Assembly (NCBI GenBank): GCA_031285565.1
Contig: JAITVY010000020.1
Location: 124,001 to 188,000 of the forward strand
Reading direction: 5' to 3'
Length of the DNA stretch: 64,000 nucleotides
Source of the DNA: Tannerella sp.
GTDB taxonomy: Bacteria; Bacteroidota; Bacteroidia; Bacteroidales; Tannerellaceae
Below, one piece after another: positions 53,981-63,192 of this stretch; position 1 is the first letter of the stretch; each line of letters opens with the position of its first letter. Under the pieces are notes generated by a model. That model did not search any database and was not told the origin of the DNA. It saw only the letters and a program-made list of their open reading frames with translations. A program made the translations under genes and the position numbers.

Positions 53981-55306
53981 TTATAACAAATCTGAAGCAA
54001 GTTCAGCCAATTGACTTCGTTCTCCTTTTACCAGATTAATATGTGCAAATAGTTCCTGACCTTTCATTCGATCTACCATATAAGCTAATCCATTGCTCTG
54101 GGCATCCAGATATGGAGAGTCTATTTGTTGAATATCACCAGTGAAAACCATTTTTGTGCCCTCTCCTGTACGAGTTACAATTGTTTTTATTTCATGAGGC
54201 GTTAAATTCTGGGCTTCATCGATAATACAAAATGTTTCCGAAAGACTCCGTCCACGAATAAAAGCCAACGCTTCTATTACTAATTGATTATTTTTTTGCA
54301 TATCATCAATTTGACGAATTTCTGCGGAGCCGGCAGTAAACTGAGATTTGATTACATTTAAGTTATCAAATAAAGGTTGCATATAAGGAGCCACTTTTTC
54401 TTTTTCCGTACCCGGCAAAAAACCGATGTCTTTATTTGCCAGAGATACAATCGGACGAGCCAAAAGAACTTGCTTATACAATTCGGCCTGTTTCAATGCT
54501 GAAGCCAATGCCAGCAATGTTTTTCCGGTTCCGGCTTTTCCTGTTATACCTACCAGTTTAATATCCGGATCATTTAATACATCAAAAGCGAAACTTTGTT
54601 CTGCATTACGTGGCACAATGCCATAATTAGAACCTTTTTCTACCTTTTTAATTTTTTGCGTAAACGGATTATAGCGAGCTAAAACGCTATTCCGTGCACT
54701 TTTCAATATAAAACAAGCATTAGGTTCTAACCTTTCACTGAAATCCAATAAAGAAGCGTCAATTCCATCATGCGATGAATAGATCTGATCAATCAAGTCA
54801 GCATCAACATCTTCAAATGTCTCCTGAGCATTCCTGAATAAATCAATATCGACTACTTTATCCGTAATGTAATCTTCCACATGAATACCCAGAGCACGCG
54901 CCTTCATCCGAAGATTAATATCTTTTGTTACCAGAATGGTTTTCATCTCAGGCTTTTCTTCTGCTACGATCAAAGCGCATGAAAGAATACGATGATCCGG
55001 AATACGCTCCGGGAATGCAACTTTCACCTTCCGTTGTTCTTTTTCGTCGGTAACGATATAAAGTGTACCCTTTCCTATACCCAAAGAGGCTCCTTTTAAT
55101 GCAAGATCATCTGATGTTATCCGATCCAATTCCCGAATGAACTCACGAGCATTATAATTGAGTTGATCACTTCCTTTTTTGAATTTATCCAACTCTTCCA
55201 ATACAGCTATAGGAAGATAAATATCATTTTCCTGAAAATTTTCAATACATTTGTAGTCATGAAGAATGACATTTGTATCCAAGACAAAGTTCTTTTTTGT
55301 TCCCAT
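53981..55306 (-). CDS. PIN-PhoH fusion protein (PhoH2-type ATPase)
   Basis: A 441-residue two-domain protein. Residues 1-150 form a PIN nuclease-like domain with acidic residues in FVLDTNVILHDYKC (about 7-20), VLEELDKFKKGS and LVTKDINLRMKARALG. Residues about 210-441 form the PhoH ATPase, with Walker A GITGKAGTGKTLLALA (about 255-270) and Walker B FCIIDEAQNLT (about 356-366). PhoH2 proteins of this order are described as RNA-unwinding and RNA-cleaving. It is divergent from folC across a 239-base gap. Confidence 0.93.
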   Translation of the reverse strand: MGTKKNFVLDTNVILHDYKCIENFQENDIYLPIAVLEELDKFKKGSDQLNYNAREFIRELDRITSDDLALKGASLGIGKGTLYIVTDEKEQRKVKVAFPERIPDHRILSCALIVAEEKPEMKTILVTKDINLRMKARALGIHVEDYITDKVVDIDLFRNAQETFEDVDADLIDQIYSSHDGIDASLLDFSERLEPNACFILKSARNSVLARYNPFTQKIKKVEKGSNYGIVPRNAEQSFAFDVLNDPDIKLVGITGKAGTGKTLLALASALKQAELYKQVLLARPIVSLANKDIGFLPGTEKEKVAPYMQPLFDNLNVIKSQFTAGSAEIRQIDDMQKNNQLVIEALAFIRGRSLSETFCIIDEAQNLTPHEIKTIVTRTGEGTKMVFTGDIQQIDSPYLDAQSNGLAYMVDRMKGQELFAHINLVKGERSQLAELASDLL

Positions 55307-55407
55307 ACTTTTTTATTTAATTCTTTATACTCTTTAATTTCTACCGCTAATTAAGTACTTTTTTAGGAAACATTGATAAAAAAAGTCTTACTTTTCTTCA
55401 GATAATA

Positions 55408-55415
55408 CAAATCTA
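55408..55415 (-). promoter_or_regulatory. Possible -7 element for the phoH-like gene
   Basis: On minus this reads TAGATTTG, matching TAnnTTTG, about 100 bases from the gene start. It overlaps the end of the inverted repeat at 55411-55439. Confidence 0.4.
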
Positions 55416-55439
55416 ATAATAAATGCTTTATTATTAGAT
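55411..55439. promoter_or_regulatory. Perfect 13-bp inverted repeat between phoH and folC
   Basis: ATCTAATAATAAA (55411-55423) and TTTATTATTAGAT (55427-55439) flank the 3-base spacer TGC. It overlaps a possible minus-strand promoter element and has no U-tract at either end, so an operator or cruciform seems likelier than a terminator. The rest of 55307-55545 is AT-rich with no further gene. Confidence 0.5.
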
Positions 55440-55545
55440 AAATCATCAACCCCTCAGTTAAACAATTTTTCATTTTTTTTCACCATATACATTAAAGTAT
55501 ACTTAAAATAAATTCATATTTTTACGCGCTATTATGGGGGGAATT

Positions 55546-56850
55546 ATGACATACAAAGAAACATTAGACTATCTTTACAAATGCACACCAGCATTTCACC
55601 AGGTAGGCACATTTGCCTATAAACCTGGTCTTGAAAGAAGTATCGCACTTGATAGAGAGATGGGGATGCCTCATCGAAGCTATCGTACGATTCATGTAGC
55701 CGGAACCAATGGTAAAGGCTCAGTAGCTCACTTACTCGCAGCGATCCTACGGGAGTCGAAGTATAAGGTCGGACTTTATACTTCGCCGCATTTAGTCGAT
55801 TTCTGCGAACGGATCCGTGTAAACGGAAAAAAAATTCCGGAAAAATATGTAGTTGATTTTGTTGAACGATATGAGTTTGAGATAAAATCTCTCAATCCTT
55901 CGTTTTTCGAAATTACATCAAGTTTGGCATTTGAATATTTTCGCCATAAAAAGGTGGATTTCGCAATTATCGAAACAGGATTAGGTGGTCGTTTAGACAG
56001 TACAAACATTATTGAACCGGCATTAAGTATCATCACAAATGTCAGTATGGATCATATGCAATATTTAGGCAATACGTTAATGCAAATTGCAAGTGAAAAA
56101 GCTGGCATTATTAAACAAAACGCACCTGTAGTAATTGGTGAAGTAAAAAACGAAGAAATCCAACAGATTTTTTTAAACAAGGCTAAGGCGATGAATGCAC
56201 CTATATATTTCGCCGAAGAAGAAAGAACTATATATAATGCAAAACTGCAGAGTAGCGGTAAATGGGAATATAGTACTACTGATTATGGTAATTTTACAGG
56301 TGAATTAGGCGGACTTGCTCAAAGGCAAAATACACAGACCATACTTACGGCTCTGCGCATTTTAAAGCAAATGCGTGTAAAAGTCACACAAAAAGCTGTT
56401 CAAAAAGCTTTCGAACATGTAACGGAACTTACCGGATTAATGGGGCGTTGGCAAACATTGCAGAAATCTCCGCTTGTAATCTGTGATACGGGACATAATA
56501 TCGGTGCATGGGAATATTTAGCTAAGCAGCTTAACGAACGTGCGAAAAAACATGCAAATCTCCGGATGATTATTGGTATGGTTAACGACAAAGACATCGA
56601 TAAAGTATTGTCGGTTATGCCTAAAAAAGCAGTCTATTACTTTACACAAGCATCAGGAGAACGAGCATTATCCGGACGTAAGATGGCAGAGAAAGCACTC
56701 CAATATCAACTTGAAGGCAATCCATATTCATCCGTAGCGCAGGCTGTCAAAGCAGCATTGGCTGATGCCGATCCTAACGATTTGATATTTATTGGCGGAA
56801 GTACTTTTGTCGTTGGTGAAGCAATTCCGTTATTTATCGAGACTACTTAA
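55546..56850 (+). CDS. folC: Bifunctional folylpolyglutamate/dihydrofolate synthase
   Basis: Mur-ligase-family enzyme that adds glutamate to dihydropteroate and to folates. It has 434 residues. The family N-terminus TYKETLDYLYKCTPAFHQVG is followed by the P-loop VAGTNGKGSVAHLLA (about residues 50-64). 'YTSPHLVDFCERI' (about 77-89), ETGLGGRLDSTN (about 148-159) and the C-terminal 'ICDTGHNIGAWEYL' (about 305-318) are also present. An ATG four codons upstream (55534) is possible, but the family start favours 55546. An MFS transporter gene follows after 18 bases. Confidence 0.95.
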   Translation: MTYKETLDYLYKCTPAFHQVGTFAYKPGLERSIALDREMGMPHRSYRTIHVAGTNGKGSVAHLLAAILRESKYKVGLYTSPHLVDFCERIRVNGKKIPEKYVVDFVERYEFEIKSLNPSFFEITSSLAFEYFRHKKVDFAIIETGLGGRLDSTNIIEPALSIITNVSMDHMQYLGNTLMQIASEKAGIIKQNAPVVIGEVKNEEIQQIFLNKAKAMNAPIYFAEEERTIYNAKLQSSGKWEYSTTDYGNFTGELGGLAQRQNTQTILTALRILKQMRVKVTQKAVQKAFEHVTELTGLMGRWQTLQKSPLVICDTGHNIGAWEYLAKQLNERAKKHANLRMIIGMVNDKDIDKVLSVMPKKAVYYFTQASGERALSGRKMAEKALQYQLEGNPYSSVAQAVKAALADADPNDLIFIGGSTFVVGEAIPLFIETT

Positions 56851-56868
56851 CTAATATCATAATAACTC

Positions 56869-58278
56869 ATGACGCAAGCAATACAAAAAAAACTGAATGA
56901 TTCTCCGGTAGCGCGATGGAGTGTACTAGCCATTGTATCAATCACTATGATGTGTGGTTATTTCATTACTGATGTAATGGCTCCTTTGCAATCAATGTTA
57001 GAAACTAATTTCGGATGGGATGGAGGCCAATATGGCTTATTTACAAGCTCTTATGGATGGTTTAATGTAACATTATTTATGTTGATCATCGGAGGAATTA
57101 TCCTGGATAAGAAAGGAATGCGTTTCACGGGGACACTTGCTTGCGGACTGATGTTGATAGGTTGTGCAGTTAAATATTACGCTATTTCTCCTTTCTTTAC
57201 AATGGAGGGAACCTTGTTTGGTATAAACAAACAGGTGCTTATCGCTTCCCTCGGATATGCAACATTTGGCGTAGGGGTGGAAATTGCCGGTATCACGGTA
57301 ACAAAAGTCATCGCCCGGTGGTTTAAAGGTAAGGAGATCGCATTAGCGATGGGGTTACAAGTAGCAATGGCACGTATAGGAACAGCATTAGCTTTGTCGA
57401 TGTCTGTGCGCGTGGCTAAGTACTTTAATGAAATATCAATGCCGGTTTTATTAGGATTAATTCTTTTATGCATTGGTCTTATAGCATATCTGGTCTTCTG
57501 TGTGATGGATCGCAAATTAGATGCATCTATTGAAGAAACCAAAACAGAAGAAGAAAAAACGGAAGAAAAAGAAGATGGATTCCGCTTAAGAGATATTGGG
57601 TTCATTGTTAAAAACAAAGGATTCTGGTTGATCGCAATACTTTGTGTCTTATTTTATTCTGCAGTTTTTCCTTTTTTAAAATATGCAACATCTTTAATGA
57701 TAAATAAATATGGTGTAGAAGAAGATCTGGCTGGTATAATACCTTCCCTTCTCCCATTCGGCACAATATTATTGACTCCGATATTCGGAAATATTTATGA
57801 TAAGATCGGTAAAGGCGCTACTATTATGATATTAGGCTCGTTTTTATTGATTCTCGTACATGCTTGTTTTGCCCTACCTCTACTGAATGTCTGGTGGTTT
57901 GCAACGGTTATGATGATCATTCTGGGAATCGCATTTTCACTCGTTCCTTCTGCAATGTGGCCTTCTGTTCCGAAAATCATTCCGCAGAAACAACTGGGTA
58001 CGGCTTATTCCATGATTTTCTGGGTACAAAATATAGGCTTATCAGGCGTTCCGTTACTTATCGGTATTGTTCTAAAGGAATTCTGTATCACAGGAGTAAG
58101 ACTGAATGCAGATGGACTTGAGGTAACCGTTTACGATTATACATTACCTATGATTATCTTTACTTGCTTTGGGATCTTAGCTGTTTTTGTGGCGTTTATG
58201 CTAAAAGCCGAAGATAAAAAGAAAGGATACGGACTCGAACAACCTAACATTAAAAAGGAGGTTGCTGAAACAGCATAA
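56869..58278 (+). CDS. MFS transporter
   Basis: A 469-residue major facilitator with about 12 membrane helices. The cytoplasmic loop between helices 2 and 3 has 'GGIILDKKGMRFTGTLACGL', the family G-x-x-x-D-(R/K)-x-G-x-(R/K) pattern. The central loop after helix 6 is rich in Glu and Lys (KTEEEKTEEKEDGF, about residues 225-240). A second copy of the loop motif, 'FGNIYDKIGKGATIMILGSF', occurs in the second half. The substrate is unknown. It lies 18 bases after folC. Confidence 0.9.
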   Translation: MTQAIQKKLNDSPVARWSVLAIVSITMMCGYFITDVMAPLQSMLETNFGWDGGQYGLFTSSYGWFNVTLFMLIIGGIILDKKGMRFTGTLACGLMLIGCAVKYYAISPFFTMEGTLFGINKQVLIASLGYATFGVGVEIAGITVTKVIARWFKGKEIALAMGLQVAMARIGTALALSMSVRVAKYFNEISMPVLLGLILLCIGLIAYLVFCVMDRKLDASIEETKTEEEKTEEKEDGFRLRDIGFIVKNKGFWLIAILCVLFYSAVFPFLKYATSLMINKYGVEEDLAGIIPSLLPFGTILLTPIFGNIYDKIGKGATIMILGSFLLILVHACFALPLLNVWWFATVMMIILGIAFSLVPSAMWPSVPKIIPQKQLGTAYSMIFWVQNIGLSGVPLLIGIVLKEFCITGVRLNADGLEVTVYDYTLPMIIFTCFGILAVFVAFMLKAEDKKKGYGLEQPNIKKEVAETA

Positions 58279-58310
58279 AAAGACAAAATCTTTTTTTTGA
58301 GTTTATATGG

Positions 58311-58348
58311 AGAAATCCTATTGTTGCATATCCAACGATAGGATTTCT
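58311..58348. terminator. Large inverted repeat across the 3' end of the GT2 gene
   Basis: AGAAATCCTATTGTTG (58311-58326) pairs with CAACGATAGGATTTCT (58333-58348), 16 bp with one G-U pair and a 6-base loop. It contains the last nine codons and stop of the GT2 gene and lies 33 bases past the MFS stop, so it may terminate both convergent transcripts. No strong U-tract follows. Confidence 0.55.
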
Positions 58349-59547
58349 TCATATATATTTTCGGAGAAACCAATGCCGTATACAGAAAGTAAAGTTTTTG
58401 ACGCATTTTGTATATCTATAGATGGATAGACTCCTTTCTCTGTAAAGCTATTTAAGAACTTAACAATAAAAAAAGCATCAAACTTATCATACATTCGTTT
58501 AAGAAATGCTTTTGATGTGGATGAATATTTCCGGCATTCTGTAAGTAAATCATCAAAAACGTTATACCCTATAAAGGTTAAAATCTCTGACGGAATTTTA
58601 TTCTTTAAATCTTCATGCTCTAATAGAGGAAAAAGTTCATAAAACGATTTCAAAAGCAAAAACAAATTGAAATTATAGACCTGATAATCTCCTGTTTCTA
58701 TAATTGCACGGACAGAAGGACCGGTTCCGAAAGGCACCCGTTCCGAAATACGTGGTGACGGATAAACAATCAAATCTTTTACTTCATGAACCGGATGCAT
58801 TTTAATCGCCTTTTGTAAAAAATAAAAATCCTCCCCACCCTGTCTGATAGGCATTCCCCCTAACTTTGTATATGCTTCGGCTCTCACAGCAAAGCATGAA
58901 CCGATTGTATGGATTGCAAAAGGAGAATTAAACATCTTTAAGGCTAACCGGTAATACCGGAGATACGTTTCGTACTTTTTACATGCATCAATGATTTCTT
59001 CCGGATATTTTACCGTGTTAAAATCATGTTGAAACTGAAAAGTAAAACTAACAGCAGATTCATTCGCAAAGCATTCTTCTATAACCTTAAAATAATCCGG
59101 TGATACAAGCGTATCAGCATCCATCGAAACAATCAGTCCCGATGGTTTATTTATTGCAGCAAATCGTCTTACAGCTTCATCCATTCCCGTCTTGCGCGCA
59201 AACCCTACTCCCGCTTTCTTACGAACCGTACCTTCAACAATAACTGGCAGTAAGTCAAAATTTTTGTATAGCTTACTTTCCGCTTCCTGTAGCAATTGAT
59301 TATAGATTTTCCTGTTTTTCTCTACAATCCCTACAGGAGTTCTTTCTCCTGAATTTACGACCACAATCACCTCAATTTTTGATTGAATCGGATTTGCTTT
59401 CTCCAGCGAATCCAACGTCTCAAAAACCGATTCATCATCATAACAGGGAATAACTACAATTATATTCGTATTATTATCCGGTTCATCAAAATGAAAAGGA
59501 GGTAGTAATTTATACCGGGAAAAATAAGATGCAGCAAAATTCATCAT
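58318..59547 (-). CDS. Family 2 glycosyltransferase
   Basis: A 409-residue GT-A-fold glycosyltransferase. The nucleotide-sugar-binding start is IIVVIPCYDDESVFETLDSL (about residues 29-48). The DxD-type metal motif is in LIVSMDADTLVSPDYF (about 138-153), and a QxxRW-like acceptor region may be 'MPIRQGGEDFYFLQKAIKMH' (about 232-251), with the base candidate in GGEDF. No membrane helix is evident, so it is probably cytoplasmic or peripheral. It is last in a likely operon with a four-helix membrane protein and a DUF2867 protein. Acceptor unknown. Confidence 0.85.
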   Translation of the reverse strand: MMNFAASYFSRYKLLPPFHFDEPDNNTNIIVVIPCYDDESVFETLDSLEKANPIQSKIEVIVVVNSGERTPVGIVEKNRKIYNQLLQEAESKLYKNFDLLPVIVEGTVRKKAGVGFARKTGMDEAVRRFAAINKPSGLIVSMDADTLVSPDYFKVIEECFANESAVSFTFQFQHDFNTVKYPEEIIDACKKYETYLRYYRLALKMFNSPFAIHTIGSCFAVRAEAYTKLGGMPIRQGGEDFYFLQKAIKMHPVHEVKDLIVYPSPRISERVPFGTGPSVRAIIETGDYQVYNFNLFLLLKSFYELFPLLEHEDLKNKIPSEILTFIGYNVFDDLLTECRKYSSTSKAFLKRMYDKFDAFFIVKFLNSFTEKGVYPSIDIQNASKTLLSVYGIGFSENIYEEILSLDMQQ

Positions 59548-59554
59548 TTAATAT

Positions 59555-59944
59555 TCAGATAATTCTTTTCAGTTTTGCAACTAACCACGGCAGCAGTCCT
59601 ACAAATAAAACGATAAATAACCAGAGGTTGCCGGTTGTTATATCATAAGCTTTTATCATTTCAGAGAATGGTATTTTCCGCAGAAATCCAAATCCAAATT
59701 CAAAACACAAAGTTAATATCAACCATAATAAACCTATTTTCCAATAATTCGCAGAGGAAGAATGCTTTAATCGGGGAATAAAGATATAGGCTACAATAAA
59801 AATCATTATGCCTAACAGTATACCACTCAAAAATAAAGCATACGTTTCGCCAATATATGGTATCAGTACAGACTCTCGAAATGCTCCGTTTAATATGGCT
59901 AATGGTATAATTAATAGCCAAATAAATACTGATTTCTTTATCAT
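59555..59944 (-). CDS. Four-helix membrane protein of unknown function
   Basis: A 129-residue integral membrane protein that I cannot assign. Four hydrophobic segments are visible: about residues 7-22, 36-56, 66-84 and 104-124. Between the first two is 'RESVLIPYIGETYALFLSG', and the third is followed by RKIPFSEMIKAYDITTGNLW. The gene starts four bases after the DUF2867 gene and ends seven bases before the GT2 gene, so co-transcription is likely. Confidence 0.7.
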   Translation of the reverse strand: MIKKSVFIWLLIIPLAILNGAFRESVLIPYIGETYALFLSGILLGIMIFIVAYIFIPRLKHSSSANYWKIGLLWLILTLCFEFGFGFLRKIPFSEMIKAYDITTGNLWLFIVLFVGLLPWLVAKLKRII

Positions 59945-59948
59945 TATA

Positions 59949-60407
59949 TTATAGTCTTTTTAATAATTGTCTCATCAGGAATTGATGAAAAGGTTTTATC
60001 ACTAGAAAATAAAAACGTCCCCCTTTATTATGAAACTGCACAAGCGTGGTTAAATAGATAAACGACTGATCCCTGTCAATCATGGTTGAAGTTCTGAAAT
60101 TAAGATGTTTGTCATCTTCACCCATTACAATCTCGTTTTCGTTACGATCAATAACTGTAAAATAAAACTCCTGATCTTTATCCCTATTCTTTTCTGTTTT
60201 CAACCCAAATAATCGTACGATCGAATTTCTCAGAATCATTAACCAATTTACCCAGCCCGGAAGATTAAAAATCCCTTCTGTTATTTGTTCTATGCTTTGA
60301 TTGGTATTTTTTGTTAATTGATAGGTATCATAGTAGTCTATTCGGGTAAAACCATCACTAATCATAGAGTTATCCGGAATCCGGTCAAGACGAATTATTT
60401 TTTTCAT
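59949..60407 (-). CDS. DUF2867-family protein
   Basis: A 152-residue protein matching DUF2867. Features are the 'RIDYYDTYQLTK' N-terminal strand and helix, LPGWVNWLMILRNSIVRLFG (about residues 49-68), FYFTVIDRNENEIVMGEDDK (about 82-101) and the 'LTTLVQFHNKGGRFYFLVIKPFHQFL' end, which may lie at the membrane. The fold suggests a lipid- or small-ligand-binding protein; the function is unknown. The start at 60407 was chosen because a consensus promoter element covers 60474-60481, where an alternative upstream start (60476) would fall. Confidence 0.75.
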   Translation of the reverse strand: MKKIIRLDRIPDNSMISDGFTRIDYYDTYQLTKNTNQSIEQITEGIFNLPGWVNWLMILRNSIVRLFGLKTEKNRDKDQEFYFTVIDRNENEIVMGEDDKHLNFRTSTMIDRDQSFIYLTTLVQFHNKGGRFYFLVIKPFHQFLMRQLLKRL

Positions 60408-60473
60408 TATATTTCTCCTATCCTCATTAGCAAGTATTCTTATCCAAAAGAAAAAAATATCCTTATATACCAA

Positions 60474-60481
60474 CAAAGATA
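60474..60481 (-). promoter_or_regulatory. -7 element for the DUF2867-GT2 operon
   Basis: On minus this reads TATCTTTG, matching TAnnTTTG, 66 bases before the ATG at 60407. A second TATCTTTG lies at 60567-60574, so two tandem promoters are possible. Confidence 0.55.
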
Positions 60482-60638
60482 GTGAAAGCCGAGTGCAGAA
60501 GCAAACGCACTTTTAAGAAACTCGTTTGATTATGCCGAGGTGTATCCTATCTTCGATTTACAGAAACAAAGATACGAAAAACGCGAAAGTTACTTAACTA
60601 TTGATTGAGTTTATTCAACCATTCAATTATTTAGTTAC

Positions 60639-62021
60639 TCAATTCCCGTCAGGCTTTTCCATTTCTGTAAAGGGGCTGGGATTCCATTTGAATGTTTCAA
60701 ATGCATCCGGATGTGAGGGATTATATGTTTTAAAGTCATCACGCAGATACTTCATAAACTCAAGAATCAAACCTTGTTGCTGTTGTATATTTTGTAATCC
60801 GGCAATCACACATTTTGCAATCTGATAAGCGCCATATGGATTAAAATGAGTATTATCTTCCAGTTCTTTCGTTTGACCCGACCATGTATTTGCCGGATAA
60901 TGAACAAATGCTCTTTTTGACTTTTCAACACCTAAGGACTCATATAGTACACGTGTCATTTCATGAAGATCTATCAAAGGAATATTTTCTTCTGTTGCCA
61001 ATTTACGCATCGCATCCGGATAATCTTCATGTGTATCCTTGATTTTCCCTTTTTCATCAAAGCTTCGGCGTTGTGTTGGTGTAACAAAAACCGGTTGTGC
61101 ACCGCGTGCACGGGATTCACGTATAAATGTTTTTAAACTATCCGTAAACGAGGTATATGCACCTATTCCTTCTCCTTTCTGTTTCTGGTCGTTATGCCCG
61201 AATTCAATAAAAATATAATCGCCAGTCTTCATCTGTGTAAGCAGTTTTTTCAAACGTCCCACGGCTATAAAAGTATTAGCAGCTTCCCCCGATTCGGCAT
61301 AATTAGCAAAACTGACGGGAGCGCCAAAAAACCGGGGTATCATCTGTCCCCAACTTGCCCAGGGTTCGTTGTCCTGGTCTACAACCGTAGAGTTTCCACA
61401 AAGAAACACTGTTATTGCATCATCCGTCTTTTCAATAAGTATTTCTGAAACTACAGGCATGTCACCATTAAATTCAAACGTCAGTTTGTTGTCCCAGTTT
61501 AGTTTATTTCTCTCACGTGGTTTAATACAAACACGTTCTCCATCAGGATTTATTACTGTATCACGCTTATTGATGACAAATACCTGCTCAATAAATTCAC
61601 CTTTTTCCGTAGGCTGATTTTCGATAAACAATCGGCGGGATTCTCCCCTGACCGTTGTCATACCTGCTTTTATGGCTGAACCGAGACGTAAGGTCACTTT
61701 ATAATTTCCATCAGGAACAGCTACAGAGAAAAAGAATGGTTTATTCCCATTTTCATCAGGAACAGTTTGCAAGTCATAACCATAACCTGTTTTATCTGTA
61801 AAAGCTTCGGAAACCTGTTGGCATTCATAATCCGACAATTCAGTGTTACCGTCAAAACTAAAATAATAGGTGTATTTAGGCTTTATGGTCGCTTCTACGG
61901 GTTTTAATCCACCAGATGAACCATTTGTATCGTTTTCTTCCTGCGAATGAATTGTAGCCGGAAAAGAGTATATTCCTGTAATCACAAAAAACAGAAACAT
62001 GAAAACATATAAGTTTTTCAT
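60639..62021 (-). CDS. Secreted SGNH esterase, rhamnogalacturonan acetylesterase-type (CE12)
   Basis: A 460-residue exported enzyme predicted to remove acetyl groups from pectin (rhamnogalacturonan). The signal peptide is MKNLYVFMFLFFVITGIYSF. Residues about 45-200 form a beta-rich galactose-binding-like domain ('YYFSFDGNTELSDY', then GYGYDLQTVPD). The SGNH hydrolase domain is at about 205-460, with block I FLCGNSTVVDQDNEPWASWG (catalytic Ser in GNST), block II FANYAESGEAANTF, block III IFIEFGHNDQKQKGEG (Asn in GHND), and block V LEDNTHFNPYGAYQIAK (Asp and His in DNTH). The downstream neighbour on minus is the DUF2867 operon; the partner gene upstream is the GH105/88-type hydrolase four bases away. 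Confidence 0.88.
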   Translation of the reverse strand: MKNLYVFMFLFFVITGIYSFPATIHSQEENDTNGSSGGLKPVEATIKPKYTYYFSFDGNTELSDYECQQVSEAFTDKTGYGYDLQTVPDENGNKPFFFSVAVPDGNYKVTLRLGSAIKAGMTTVRGESRRLFIENQPTEKGEFIEQVFVINKRDTVINPDGERVCIKPRERNKLNWDNKLTFEFNGDMPVVSEILIEKTDDAITVFLCGNSTVVDQDNEPWASWGQMIPRFFGAPVSFANYAESGEAANTFIAVGRLKKLLTQMKTGDYIFIEFGHNDQKQKGEGIGAYTSFTDSLKTFIRESRARGAQPVFVTPTQRRSFDEKGKIKDTHEDYPDAMRKLATEENIPLIDLHEMTRVLYESLGVEKSKRAFVHYPANTWSGQTKELEDNTHFNPYGAYQIAKCVIAGLQNIQQQQGLILEFMKYLRDDFKTYNPSHPDAFETFKWNPSPFTEMEKPDGN

Positions 62022-62024
62022 GAA

Positions 62025-63158
62025 TTACTTCAATTTATATATTTCGGTACCGGCAAGCAGGAAACAACCTAAACCATAATCTTCGAAATCAGGTTCTTTG
62101 TCATATGTTACCGGTTGTCCGTCTTTCGGCTCCTTACCGGTTCCCTGCACATAACCAAGGAAACCGCTCGGATGAACAGCATCTTTACACATAGCATTCC
62201 ATGCTTTCAGGATAACCGGCAAATAGGTCTTACTATCCAATATACCATTGTTTATACCCCAGGTCATACCATACACAAAAAGTGCTGTTCCCGAAGTTTC
62301 CTTACCTCCGTAATTATTGGCATCATGCAGGCTTGCATTCCAGAAACCATCTTCACGTTGGCATTTAACTAACGCTTTACTCATCGCAAGAAAGTCTGCG
62401 ATATAATCTGTACGATGCTTTTCATTTTCCGGAATCTCATTCAAAACACGAACATAGGTTGCATACACCCAACCGTTCCCCCGCGACCAATAACAATCTT
62501 CGCCATTCGGTTCTTTATAGGGAGGTACAAAATCTTTATCTCGCCACCAGAGACCGTCTTTTGGGTTATACAATCCGTTTCCTCCTTCTATATTACGTGT
62601 ATGGTTGTACATATCCCACATTTTATCGTAATATTGTTGACTCCCGGTAAGATTCCCCATTTTAGCAAATATCGGCATTGCCATTTGAATCGCATCAATC
62701 CATGTCCAGTCACCGTTTTGAGGTGTATTGAGAAGCATATTCATATTAGCATTAATATTCTTCAGCATTTTAGGTTCAGGACAGAGCCTGTACAAATCAA
62801 TATAAATATGGCTACAACACTGATTATCTGCATTCCGTGTTGTATTTCCGTCACGAAAACCCCACTTATGGAATTCTGCCCAATTATACGCATAATCATA
62901 ATAATCTGGTCGGGGATATATGGTATGCAGAGCCATCAACCCTTCATAATAAACGGCACGTGTCCATATGTTGCTGGGTCGCAATCTTCCCCTGTATGAA
63001 GGTAGCGTATAGTCTTCATACTTTTTCATGAAATAATCATTAGTCAGAATAAGTGTATTTAATGTTTCCTGACGTTCAGGAAGAGTTTGTGCACTCATTC
63101 CGGTAGCGTATAACCCAATATAAAAAACAAAGAATAAAGACAAGTATATTTTCTTCAT
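62025..63158 (-). CDS. GH105/GH88-type unsaturated glycan hydrolase
   Basis: A 377-residue exported glycoside hydrolase of the six-hairpin fold, most like GH105 enzymes that cleave unsaturated galacturonyl residues from rhamnogalacturonan fragments left by lyases. The signal peptide is MKKIYLSLFFVFYIGLYATG, followed by MSAQ. An active-site-type Asp is likely in WTWIDAIQMAMPIFAKMG (about residues 152-169). Further family segments are YWSRGNGWVYATYVRVLNEI (about 223-242) and GGKETSGTALFVYGMTWGIN (about 285-304). It lies four bases before the CE12-type esterase gene, forming a two-gene pectin unit. No SusC/SusD pair or regulator is in view. Confidence 0.87.
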   Translation of the reverse strand: MKKIYLSLFFVFYIGLYATGMSAQTLPERQETLNTLILTNDYFMKKYEDYTLPSYRGRLRPSNIWTRAVYYEGLMALHTIYPRPDYYDYAYNWAEFHKWGFRDGNTTRNADNQCCSHIYIDLYRLCPEPKMLKNINANMNMLLNTPQNGDWTWIDAIQMAMPIFAKMGNLTGSQQYYDKMWDMYNHTRNIEGGNGLYNPKDGLWWRDKDFVPPYKEPNGEDCYWSRGNGWVYATYVRVLNEIPENEKHRTDYIADFLAMSKALVKCQREDGFWNASLHDANNYGGKETSGTALFVYGMTWGINNGILDSKTYLPVILKAWNAMCKDAVHPSGFLGYVQGTGKEPKDGQPVTYDKEPDFEDYGLGCFLLAGTEIYKLK

Positions 63159-63192
63159 GGTAGTGTAAATAAGTATTCAACATTTCATCTGT

